From Halobacteriovoraceae bacterium (GTDB lineage: Bacteria > Bdellovibrionota > Bacteriovoracia > Bacteriovoracales > Bacteriovoracaceae), in contig PAKC01000092.1 in the NCBI GenBank assembly GCA_002706205.1, positions 9,520 through 53,766 on the forward strand: 44,247 nt of DNA. The letters are read 5' to 3'. The notes beneath the pieces were generated by a model. It was not told the DNA's origin and searched no databases. It worked only from the letters and a program-made list of their open reading frames with translations. A program made the position numbers and the translations under genes. Shown here piece after piece: positions 24,780 to 33,511 of this stretch (within the stretch, counting starts at the first letter, position 1; each line of letters opens with the position of its first letter).

Positions 24780-27770
24780 ATGAATGATAAAACTCCCCAC
24801 AAAAGAGAATTATTTCCTCATTATATTGGTATTAACAAACAAGAAGAGCAGGAACTTCTACAAGAATTAGAACTAAAAAGCTTAGATGATTTATTTTCAC
24901 ATATAGATCCACAAGTCCTACACAAAGGCTTGAAAATGAATACATCATTATCTCACCCACAGCTCAAAGAGCATATTCTAGAAATGGCCAAAAAAAATAA
25001 AATTTACACAAGTTTTATAGGTGATGGTCTGCAAGACTTTAAAGTTCCAGACATCGTTGCAAAAGTTTGTTCTATCCGTGGCCTAACCACTGCATATACA
25101 CCTTACCAACCTGAAAGAAGCCAAGGAACCTTACAAAGTTTATGGATTTATCAAAATCTTATTTCTAAGCTAACAGGATTTGAGGCCATTAATGCCTCTT
25201 TATATGAAAGGGCCACATGCCTTTTTGAAGCCCTCAATTGTGCTACCAGAATCAAAAAAAATAAAAACACCGTATTAGTTGCCGAAAATATTTATCCTCA
25301 GGATCTGGAAGTTTTAAAAACTCAGGCCAAATGGACCAAACTAAAACTCATTTTTGTTCCCATAAACAAAGAGAGCGGCTTAATTGATCAGCAAGAACTC
25401 AAAAACCTTATCAAAAAGAATCATGATATTGCGGCTTTTGCTTTTACCCAGATCTCATCTTTTGGCCATATCGAAGAATTCGATACCCTCACCGATATTT
25501 GTCAGAAAAATGAACTCTTAAGTATTTCCTTAGTTAATCTTCATGCTCTCTCAAATAATGGACTCAAAGAGCCGGCAAAATGGGGATCAAATGCATCCGG
25601 AACAGATATTTTAGTGGCTGAAGGACAATCATTAACCCTTGAACCTAATTTTGGAGGACCTGGCCTAGGAATATTTGGTATAAGATTCAACCAAGACAAT
25701 AAAAACATGATTCGAGCGGCAGCTGGTAGATTTATTGGAAAAACGAAAGATATAAATGGTACTGAATGTAAAGCCATTATTCTCTCTACACGAGAGCAGC
25801 ATATAAGACGTGAAAAGGCGACTTCAAATATTTGCTCCAACCAATCTTTTGTGGCCACTGCTTGTGGTGCGGCTATTCTTAATAAAGGTTCAGATGGTTT
25901 TAATGAATCATTTCAACTGGCCCATAAAAATGCTCTAAAGCTTCTACAAGAACTTACATGTTTTGAAGGTGTTGAGCTTGCTTTTAATGCTCCCATATTT
26001 AATGAGTTTACTCTTAGGTTAAAGACGAATGTAGCGGAACTTATCAATCTCGCTGCAAATGAAGAACAAATACATATTGGGGTTGATATTAGCCATCGTT
26101 GTCATCTTAATGACAATCTCTTACATATTTCTGTTAACGATCAACATTCAAGCCTTGATCTTCAAAAAATCGTTACATTTTTTAAATCGCAATTTAAACC
26201 AAAAAGTATTTCAAGCACTATCAGCTCAATAAGAAACAACCAAAAAAGAATTCAAGAATTTCATTTTGAAGCAAAAGCGACGCAAGAACTGTATGATTAT
26301 TATGGCCAACTAGGAAAGCAAAACCTCTCACCAGACGATGGTATTTATCCTCTTGGAAGTTGTACCATGAAATACAATCCAGAAATTAATGAATGGGCAG
26401 CTAATTTAAAAGAGTTTACTAAAACCCACCCACAAGCACCTGAAACCAGTGTGCAAGGTAATTTAGAAATACTCTATAATATCCAAGAAATTTTTAAAGA
26501 TATAACTGGACTACCAGGAGTCACAACCCAGCCAGTAGCTGGAGCTCAAGGAGAGCTTGTTGGGCTAAAAATGTTTCAAGCCTATCATGCAGATAAGGGA
26601 GAGCAACAATCTAGAGATATTATTCTTATTCCACGCTCTGCTCATGGAACGAATCCTGCAACTGCAACCATGGCCGGTTTTGAAACCAAAAAGCTCAATG
26701 GTATCGCTTATGGAATTCAAATAATTAATGCCAATGACAACGGAGAAATCGACTTCAATCAACTTCAAAGTTTAGTTGAAACTTACAAAGAAAGAATTGC
26801 AGGAGTCATGATTACCAACCCCAATACTGCTGGTATTTTTGAAACAAAATTTAAAGAGATTTCTCAACTCATTCATTCCGTTGGTGGACTCGTCTATATG
26901 GATGGTGCCAATATGAATGCGATTGCAGGAAAAGTTGATCTCAATGCCCTGGGAGTCGACGCCGTTCATAATAATTTACATAAAACATGGTCAATTCCTC
27001 ATGGTGGAGGTGGCCCTGGTGATGCTATTGTAGCTGTGAGTCAGCTTTTGATTGACTATTTACCTGGTAGACAAGTCAAAAAGAATGAACATGGCAGCTA
27101 TTCAACTTATAAGGCAAAAAAATCTATTGGTGAGTTTCATAGACATTATGGAAATTTTGCCCACAAAGTAAGGGCCTACACTTATCTTAAAGCATTGGGC
27201 TCTGATGGTATTGCGAGAATGAGTGGTATCGCTGTTTTAAGTGCTAGATATCTCTATCAAAAACTCAAAAAAACTTATCCTGTCTTACCTGCACATTCAG
27301 AAAACTCACCTCGAATGCATGAATTCATTCTTACTTTACATGAGGACAGCTTTAATCGTTTGGCCAAAGCTGGAACTCCTAAAGCTCAAGTTATGGCAAA
27401 ATTAGGAAAGCTTTTTTTGGACTTTGGCTTTCATGCTCCAACAGTGGCTTTCCCAGAAGTCTATGGACTTATGTTAGAGCCAACTGAATCCTTTACCAAA
27501 TCAGAACTTGACCGCTTTTGCCAAGTCGTAGAAACAATTCATCATATTATTAATGAATATCCACAAGTTCTACAAACTGTTCCTCACTTTACTCCTGTGG
27601 CCAAAGTTGATGAAGTTTTGGCCAATAAGCACCCAATTCTAACTGAAGATATTAAAAACCTCTTAAGCCCAGTTTTAAAAGATAAAGAAGCTGCTGAGGT
27701 TTTAAGAAATTCAAGGCCAGAAAAGATCATTGAGAAAATTCTTCAAGCACACGAATCTGCGCTAGCTTGA
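24780..27770 (+). CDS. gcvP: glycine dehydrogenase (decarboxylating), full-length P-protein
   Basis: TAYTPYQPERSQGTLQSLW, YPLGSCTMKYNP, SAHGTNPATATMAG, HNNLHKTWSIPHGGGGPG (PLP-Lys region). Confidence 0.96.
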   Translation: MNDKTPHKRELFPHYIGINKQEEQELLQELELKSLDDLFSHIDPQVLHKGLKMNTSLSHPQLKEHILEMAKKNKIYTSFIGDGLQDFKVPDIVAKVCSIRGLTTAYTPYQPERSQGTLQSLWIYQNLISKLTGFEAINASLYERATCLFEALNCATRIKKNKNTVLVAENIYPQDLEVLKTQAKWTKLKLIFVPINKESGLIDQQELKNLIKKNHDIAAFAFTQISSFGHIEEFDTLTDICQKNELLSISLVNLHALSNNGLKEPAKWGSNASGTDILVAEGQSLTLEPNFGGPGLGIFGIRFNQDNKNMIRAAAGRFIGKTKDINGTECKAIILSTREQHIRREKATSNICSNQSFVATACGAAILNKGSDGFNESFQLAHKNALKLLQELTCFEGVELAFNAPIFNEFTLRLKTNVAELINLAANEEQIHIGVDISHRCHLNDNLLHISVNDQHSSLDLQKIVTFFKSQFKPKSISSTISSIRNNQKRIQEFHFEAKATQELYDYYGQLGKQNLSPDDGIYPLGSCTMKYNPEINEWAANLKEFTKTHPQAPETSVQGNLEILYNIQEIFKDITGLPGVTTQPVAGAQGELVGLKMFQAYHADKGEQQSRDIILIPRSAHGTNPATATMAGFETKKLNGIAYGIQIINANDNGEIDFNQLQSLVETYKERIAGVMITNPNTAGIFETKFKEISQLIHSVGGLVYMDGANMNAIAGKVDLNALGVDAVHNNLHKTWSIPHGGGGPGDAIVAVSQLLIDYLPGRQVKKNEHGSYSTYKAKKSIGEFHRHYGNFAHKVRAYTYLKALGSDGIARMSGIAVLSARYLYQKLKKTYPVLPAHSENSPRMHEFILTLHEDSFNRLAKAGTPKAQVMAKLGKLFLDFGFHAPTVAFPEVYGLMLEPTESFTKSELDRFCQVVETIHHIINEYPQVLQTVPHFTPVAKVDEVLANKHPILTEDIKNLLSPVLKDKEAAEVLRNSRPEKIIEKILQAHESALA

Positions 27771-27771
27771 T

Positions 27772-27799
27772 GTTTCTGCCATTTTTATATGGCAGAAAC
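27772..27799 (+). terminator. hairpin directly after gcvP (no strong U-tract)
   Basis: GTTTCTGCCAT-TTTTAT-ATGGCAGAAAC, perfect 11-bp stem, 1 nt after the stop codon. Confidence 0.55.
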
Positions 27800-27973
27800 T
27801 ATCTCTATCTTACTAAATTATCATAGAGCTTTAAGAACTCTATCGTTTTCGAATATTTTATTTTTTCTAAACAAATTAACATGGTAAAATACTCAGACAT
27901 TTAATATATAAAGTCGTCATACCGATACATTATTTAATAAAAAGTTAAATATTTTCATCTGAGAGGCTTAATT

Positions 27974-29161
27974 ATGTCCACAGCAAGTGTCAATTACCAA
28001 CCAAATATCGACTCTGTTATAGACTCGAGTAAAAAAAATTCACTCATTATCGGGCAAGAAGAGTTTGTTAAAATTAATGTCTCAAATCGATTAAATGATA
28101 AATTTGAATTTAATGTTCTTACCAAAAATTCCATTGAAGAAGGAATTGATTTACTCACACAAGAAAATTTTCAGCTTGTTGTTGTTGATATTGATGGTCT
28201 AGACTTTGAAGGCGTGAATCGCTTATACAAAATCATAAATCATATTCAAACTCCTTGTATGCTCATAGGAAGTGATGTTACATTTTTAAATCGATTGAGG
28301 GTTGATCTTGATAATTCCTTTATTTCATTTCTTCCCAAAGCAATTCTTAATACAATGTTTAATGATACTGTTAATTTACTTTTAAAAAAGACTAACTCTG
28401 CTGCAAAAGTCTCCAAAAGATTTATGGATGTTAGTGCATTTGAAAAACCACTCTCTCTCTATTTCTTAGCAGCAGCACTTATTTTAGAACCCCTCATAAA
28501 AGTTTTTTACCTCAAAGTTCAAACTGGCTTTGAATGGGATATATTAGCTCGTACCATTTTTAGTATTGAAGGCTTCTTAGGTAATTTTGAGTTTTGGGCA
28601 CTCTTTCCTTTAGCTGGATATGCTTTAATTAGTGTACGCTCATGGAGTTTTTTCTTTTTTATTGGTCTCCAATTGTACTCGTTATATGCATACTTTAGTT
28701 ATGAAAAGTTTACATGGCCTTATGTTGCCGAAACACCCCATGTATCAAGCACTCTCCTATTATTTTTTAATGTTGCCCTAGTCCTTTACTTTTTAGTACC
28801 AGCAAATAGAAGACCTTACTGGAACAAAACAAGAAGACTATGGAGAAATACATCAAGATATGGAACGAATCTTAAAGGTCAATTTAAGCACAATAATAAA
28901 ATGGTCACAACAACGATTACAAATATTTCAGAGACAGGAGCTTATTTTACAACCACTAAAAATCTTCCCGTTGGTCATCGAATGATGTTAGAAGTCCCCT
29001 TAGGAGATGATGTTAAAAACCTTGAAGCGATCGTTCGAAGAACCCAAAGCACCGCTCACGAAAACTATTATGGCTACGGTATAGAATTTAAATACAAAAA
29101 TAAACAAGATAAAATAGAACTTAAAGAGTACATCAACTCTTTAAATCATCGAATTCAATAG
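27974..29161 (+). CDS. membrane PilZ-domain protein with receiver-like N-terminus
   Basis: N-term ELVVVDIDGL-like receiver fold segment (FQLVVVDIDGLDFEGVNRLYKIINH); several TM helices; C-term RRLWRNTSRYGTNLKGQF...TTTITNISETGAYFTT...YGYGIEFKY is PilZ-like. Confidence 0.75.
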   Translation: MSTASVNYQPNIDSVIDSSKKNSLIIGQEEFVKINVSNRLNDKFEFNVLTKNSIEEGIDLLTQENFQLVVVDIDGLDFEGVNRLYKIINHIQTPCMLIGSDVTFLNRLRVDLDNSFISFLPKAILNTMFNDTVNLLLKKTNSAAKVSKRFMDVSAFEKPLSLYFLAAALILEPLIKVFYLKVQTGFEWDILARTIFSIEGFLGNFEFWALFPLAGYALISVRSWSFFFFIGLQLYSLYAYFSYEKFTWPYVAETPHVSSTLLLFFNVALVLYFLVPANRRPYWNKTRRLWRNTSRYGTNLKGQFKHNNKMVTTTITNISETGAYFTTTKNLPVGHRMMLEVPLGDDVKNLEAIVRRTQSTAHENYYGYGIEFKYKNKQDKIELKEYINSLNHRIQ

Positions 29162-29176
29162 AATGAAAAGTAAAAA

Positions 29177-29983
29177 TCATTTAATAAGACGCCAGGGGTG
29201 GTTTGTAAAATGCCATTCCACCCCTCTGGCCATTTCCCGATAAAGGCAATTTTTTGACCATATAAAGCCTGTCCCTATTTTTTGAGACTGAGCAAAATGT
29301 TTACCTAGATAAGCTTTATGAATTAATAAAAAATGTCCTGTCACACCACCAATTTTATGCTCCAAAGTATCTAAACTTCTTTTTTTGACATCAAAACTTG
29401 AAACAAGTAAGTAAGTTTGGGCCGGAAAACAATTAAAATGCTGAATAGGATCCATACTTAATGCCATAATATGAAAATCTTCAACCGGTACAAGCGAGCT
29501 TAATAAGTTCTTTAAAATAAATTTTTGTCGATCAATATCTCTCCACTTTACTTGCTTAAGCTCAATAAAAAGATGAAGTTTTTTCCCAAACTTTTCAATA
29601 ACATCTTCTAAAGATGGAATCTGAGGAAAACGCTTTCTCAGCTCATCGTAAGTGATATCTTCGAGTTGAATATTTTCATCCCAAACCCGTTGTAATGACA
29701 CATCATGATGAATAACTGGTACTAAATCTTTAGTCCAGCGAACATCAAACTCAATACCATACAAACCTTTTTCAAAGGCCATTTGAAAACTTTCAAGTGT
29801 ATTTTCTTTAATTTTCTTTTCATGCCAGCCCCGATGGGCCACAATTTTAGGTTTTTTATGACTTAAAGACTTATTAATAAAAGCATAAGGCACAATGCTA
29901 TAAAAAAGGTCTATTGTGAACTCTAAACTTCTTATAATATGTTGATACAAGCTAACTCCTAAAAAAGACTTGAGACTCTGCAC
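29177..29983 (-). CDS. glycerophosphodiester phosphodiesterase family protein
   Basis: KIVAHRGWHEKKIKENTLESFQMAFEKGLYGIEFDVRWTKDLVPVIHHD, LHLFIELK. Confidence 0.92.
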   Translation of the reverse strand: MQSLKSFLGVSLYQHIIRSLEFTIDLFYSIVPYAFINKSLSHKKPKIVAHRGWHEKKIKENTLESFQMAFEKGLYGIEFDVRWTKDLVPVIHHDVSLQRVWDENIQLEDITYDELRKRFPQIPSLEDVIEKFGKKLHLFIELKQVKWRDIDRQKFILKNLLSSLVPVEDFHIMALSMDPIQHFNCFPAQTYLLVSSFDVKKRSLDTLEHKIGGVTGHFLLIHKAYLGKHFAQSQKIGTGFIWSKNCLYREMARGVEWHFTNHPWRLIK

Positions 29984-30003
29984 TTAATCAATTTTAATAA
30001 AAT

Positions 30004-30030
30004 TAACATAAAATTGACAAATAATTGATC
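30004..30030 (+). promoter_or_regulatory. three 11-bp-phased direct repeats, putative OmpR-family regulator site
   Basis: TTAACataaaaTTGACaaataaTTGAT, starting at 30004, 30015 and 30026. Confidence 0.5.
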
Positions 30031-30050
30031 CTTTTTGTTAAATTTATAAA

Positions 30051-31571
30051 ATGAGACTTGAACTTTTCCTCTTTGCCCTTGCTCTTATCCTTGCTTTTCT
30101 AACTGGCAATATCACCTATTTTATTAAGGCAGATGAAAGTGTCGACTTAAAAGATTTAAAACAAATCAGAGAATTGCACCAAGAACTCCAAGAAGAAGTT
30201 ACACCTTATAGACGACTTGACCTGAATATCGATTACCCAACAGCTGAGCATTTAAAATTACTTAACACACAAACTAATATTGGAAATAATAAACAAATCA
30301 CCTTAAACTCATCAGAATGCCTTAAATCAAAAATATCACAAATAAGCTCTGATTTTATTAATAAAGAAACTCTTTGGCTGGCCTATTTATGCAATCAAGT
30401 TCAAAGACTACCACTCAATTTTTTTAAAACACCACCCTTTCTTCACTCAAATGGCATGAGCTACGCCTTCATGCAATTTAAAATGCTTTCAACAAAAAAA
30501 GAGAAGTACAATTGGCTAGAAAAATATGCAAATTCAATGCATATTAACGAGCTTAAAGAGTTGCAATGGCCAACATCTCAAAATTTACGCTTTCTTATGT
30601 TTCAATCTGCTAACTCCATTCAAAATATAATAAAAGGGGAAAATACATTTCTTAGCAAGGATTTTTATTTCATTAAAACCGGTAATTTAAAATATTATAT
30701 TATACAAAAAAAAATTGCTGAACGTTTTTTTAGCCGCACCAGATTTGCTTTTTCACAAAAAATCCAAGGTTGTAATTTAAAAATAGGAAATGTCTGTTGG
30801 GAAAAAAGAACCCGTAACTTACAAAGCTTTCTTTCTCAATCAATCAATTTTTTATTTATTGGGACAATCATTATTCTCATCCTTACAGCTTCAAGCCTCT
30901 ACTCGAGATTAAAAAGAAAAAGAAAAGAAGAAGACCGAAAAAAGCATGCCCTAAGAGTCCTCACACATGAGTTAAGAACTCCTATTGCCTCTTTGATCCT
31001 ACAGATCAACCAACTCAACCAAAATACTCAAGCGCTTCCCCTCGATGTGCAAGAGTCTCTGTTAAAATTAGAAGGTCAAATTTATCGTCTTAAACATTTA
31101 GCAGAAAAAAGTCAAAGCTATCTCCAAACGGACACATCTGATCTCATTGAACTTAAACCTAGTAAGATTCTCTCTCTCAAAGACTATCTTGAAGATATTC
31201 TCTCTGAGTATCATGACACAGATATACAACTTGATGTTCAAGCAGATACTTCTTTATCTGCAGATCAGTATTGGCTTAAAATGTGCATTACAAATCTCAT
31301 AGATAACGCGATAAAATATGGAAAAACACCAATCAAAATTCGTTTAGATCAGAACAAAAAATATATCTTTATCAGCATCATTGACCGAGGTGAAATAGCC
31401 TATAATAACTTAAAAGATTTACTAAAAACAAAACATACCAATACGAAAGGATTAGGAATAGGACTGACAATTGTAGAAAAGACACTTAAAGAAATGCACG
31501 CTAGTCTTAAGCTGACAACAAATCCCACACAATTTATGATAAGAATACCTAAGGATAAAAATAATGACTAA
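30051..31571 (+). CDS. two-TM sensor histidine kinase
   Basis: HELRTPIASLILQINQ (H box), NLIDNAIKYG (N box), GLGIGLTIVEKTLKEM (G box). Confidence 0.92.
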   Translation: MRLELFLFALALILAFLTGNITYFIKADESVDLKDLKQIRELHQELQEEVTPYRRLDLNIDYPTAEHLKLLNTQTNIGNNKQITLNSSECLKSKISQISSDFINKETLWLAYLCNQVQRLPLNFFKTPPFLHSNGMSYAFMQFKMLSTKKEKYNWLEKYANSMHINELKELQWPTSQNLRFLMFQSANSIQNIIKGENTFLSKDFYFIKTGNLKYYIIQKKIAERFFSRTRFAFSQKIQGCNLKIGNVCWEKRTRNLQSFLSQSINFLFIGTIIILILTASSLYSRLKRKRKEEDRKKHALRVLTHELRTPIASLILQINQLNQNTQALPLDVQESLLKLEGQIYRLKHLAEKSQSYLQTDTSDLIELKPSKILSLKDYLEDILSEYHDTDIQLDVQADTSLSADQYWLKMCITNLIDNAIKYGKTPIKIRLDQNKKYIFISIIDRGEIAYNNLKDLLKTKHTNTKGLGIGLTIVEKTLKEMHASLKLTTNPTQFMIRIPKDKNND

Positions 31572-32229
31572 AATATTACTTATTGAAGATGACCACAGCT
31601 TAGGCCCTACTCTTAAGAAGACACTAGGTCAGGAAGGCTATGAAGTAAAACTTTGCAAAAATATCGCTGAAGCTCAAGAAGAGGACTTTCAAGATTATTC
31701 CTTAGTGCTTTTAGACTGGATGTTGCCTGATGGTCAAGGAATTGATTTATTAAAACATATCTCAGGGCCCCCTATCATCATGTTAACGGCCCGAACTGAT
31801 GTTATTGATAAAGTCTTAGGACTAGAAACAGGAGCTGATGATTATATTACCAAACCTTTTGAGCCGCGAGAGCTTTTGGCAAGAATTAGAGTTCAATTAA
31901 GAAAATCTCATAAAAAACAATCTACCCAGACCACACAGGAAGTCCTAAGCTCACATCTTAAGTTTAATCTTGATGAAAGAAGAATATATTATAAAGATCA
32001 AGAAATAAATCTTACCAAAATGGAGTTTGACTTACTTTATCTTTTGGCCACTCATCCCAAACAAGTTTTTACTAGGGAAAAACTGTTAGATGAAGTTTGG
32101 GGTTACGATAACTACCCAACGACCCGAACTGTCGATACGCATGTTCTTCAATTAAGACAAAAATTCTCTAATGACATTATTGATACAGTCAGAGGTATTG
32201 GCTATCGCTTTAATCCCGAACATAATTAA
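31564..32229 (+). CDS. OmpR/PhoB-family response regulator
   Basis: ILLIEDDHSLGPTL, VLLDWMLPDGQGIDLL, DYITKPFEPREL, winged helix TRTVDTHVLQLRQKF...VRGIGYRF; overlaps the kinase by 8 nt. Confidence 0.95.
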   Translation: MTKILLIEDDHSLGPTLKKTLGQEGYEVKLCKNIAEAQEEDFQDYSLVLLDWMLPDGQGIDLLKHISGPPIIMLTARTDVIDKVLGLETGADDYITKPFEPRELLARIRVQLRKSHKKQSTQTTQEVLSSHLKFNLDERRIYYKDQEINLTKMEFDLLYLLATHPKQVFTREKLLDEVWGYDNYPTTRTVDTHVLQLRQKFSNDIIDTVRGIGYRFNPEHN

Positions 32230-32256
32230 TTGACTAAGAGTTGACAAAAAACTGAC
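32230..32256 (+). promoter_or_regulatory. three 11-bp-phased direct repeats, putative OmpR-family regulator site
   Basis: TTGAC at 32230, TTGAC at 32241, CTGAC at 32252 (TTGACtaagagTTGACaaaaaaCTGAC). Confidence 0.5.
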
Positions 32257-32323
32257 TCAAATTAAAATTTTATAAGTACGATAGAAATTAGTAAGGAACT
32301 CATAATATAATGAAGGAGTCTAA

Positions 32324-33121
32324 ATGAACTTACTAAAACTTTTATCCTTGGCCATCGTTGCTTATTTTATTACTGGTTGCAGCACAGATAAGCAATTTCA
32401 AAAAAAATTACAACAAGCACTTACAGATAATCCAGATATTGTCTTTGATACAATTAAACAACATCCTGAAAAATTTATGATGACGCTTCAAACTGCAGCA
32501 ATGGAAGCAAAGCAGAGTATGGCAAAAAAGGCACAAGAAGAAGAAGTTAAGCAGCTTGAACAAGCACTTAATAATCCCCTTAAACCTAAGATTGAAAAAT
32601 CGAGAATTATTAAGGGAAATCCAAATGCTCCTCTTACAATCGTAGAATATTCTGACTTTGAATGTCCATTTTGTGCAAGAGGTTATAATACAGTTAATCA
32701 GCTATTCAAAAAATACCCTGGCAAAATCAAATTTATCTTTAAACACCTCCCTTTAAATATACATCCAAACGCCATGATAAGTGCTAAGTACTTTGAAGCG
32801 ATAGCATTACAGTCAAAAAAGAAGGCATTACAATTCCATAACCAAATATTTGAACAACAAAAAAAACTTAAACAAGGAGAAAAGTTTTTAAAAAAGCTTG
32901 CTAATAATCTCAATATTGACATGAGCAAACTTGCTAAAGACATCAACTCTGATCAAATTGAAAAACTTATTACCTCTGATATGGAAGAAGCGAAAAAGTA
33001 TGGCATGCAAGGAACTCCAGGCTTTATAATTAACGGTATTCCTGTCAGAGGTGCCTACCCTGCAGAGTATTTTGATGAAATTATCAAAAAACTCACGGCC
33101 AAAGGAAAGCTTACACTTTAA
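32324..33121 (+). CDS. DsbA-family thioredoxin-fold lipoprotein
   Basis: Lipobox-like FITGCS; APLTIVEYSDFECPFCARGYNTVNQLFKKYPGKIKFIFKHLPL; GTPGFIINGIPVRGAYP. Confidence 0.92.
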   Translation: MNLLKLLSLAIVAYFITGCSTDKQFQKKLQQALTDNPDIVFDTIKQHPEKFMMTLQTAAMEAKQSMAKKAQEEEVKQLEQALNNPLKPKIEKSRIIKGNPNAPLTIVEYSDFECPFCARGYNTVNQLFKKYPGKIKFIFKHLPLNIHPNAMISAKYFEAIALQSKKKALQFHNQIFEQQKKLKQGEKFLKKLANNLNIDMSKLAKDINSDQIEKLITSDMEEAKKYGMQGTPGFIINGIPVRGAYPAEYFDEIIKKLTAKGKLTL

Positions 33122-33136
33122 AACTCCTTCATGAGT

Positions 33137-33160
33137 GAGTCCTTCAGAATTGAAGGACTC
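33137..33160 (+). terminator. perfect 10-bp hairpin after the DsbA-like gene (no U-tract)
   Basis: GAGTCCTTCA-GAAT-TGAAGGACTC. Confidence 0.5.
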
Positions 33161-33253
33161 CAGGCCTCTTTTCTCACTAAAACCATTTTAACCGCCCGAC
33201 TACCGTGGGGATAGAAGAGAAAACTCAAACTCACAGACAGAAGCTGTTATGAT

Positions 33254-33374
33254 GTAACTATTTTAAATTACTAGATGTCTGAACAGAAAAGCTTATTTCA
33301 TATTTACTTCTAGTATAACTGCTCACTAGCGCCTCAATGAAACCTTTTTTAAAAGCACTCTAGAAGTTAGTTAC
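33254..33374. repeat. nested inverted repeat in the long intergenic region upstream of speA
   Basis: GTAACTA (33254-33260) and ACTTCTAG (33306-33313) are complementary to the contiguous CTAGAAGTTAGTTAC (33360-33374). Confidence 0.45.
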
Positions 33375-33511
33375 TAAGTTTGAATTTTCTCTATCATCAA
33401 TTTAGTAAGGCGATTTAAAAATCATTGGCTAAGAAAAAAGTATCTGGCATGCGCAAGAATATTGCCGGTTAGTTCTACAACGTTTATTATTGTCCCCTAG
33501 AAGGATAAAAT

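Noticed and set aside
12675-26969. Shadow ORFs 12675..12875, 16346..16531, 22472..22657, 23118..23426, 25541..25858, 26565..26768, 26772..26969
   Set aside because: All lie antisense to well-supported genes or to the MCP-like tip.
33275-33313. Leader peptide MSEQKSLFHIYF upstream of speA
   Set aside because: 12-codon ORF without arginine codons or a convincing RBS; chance occurrence likely.
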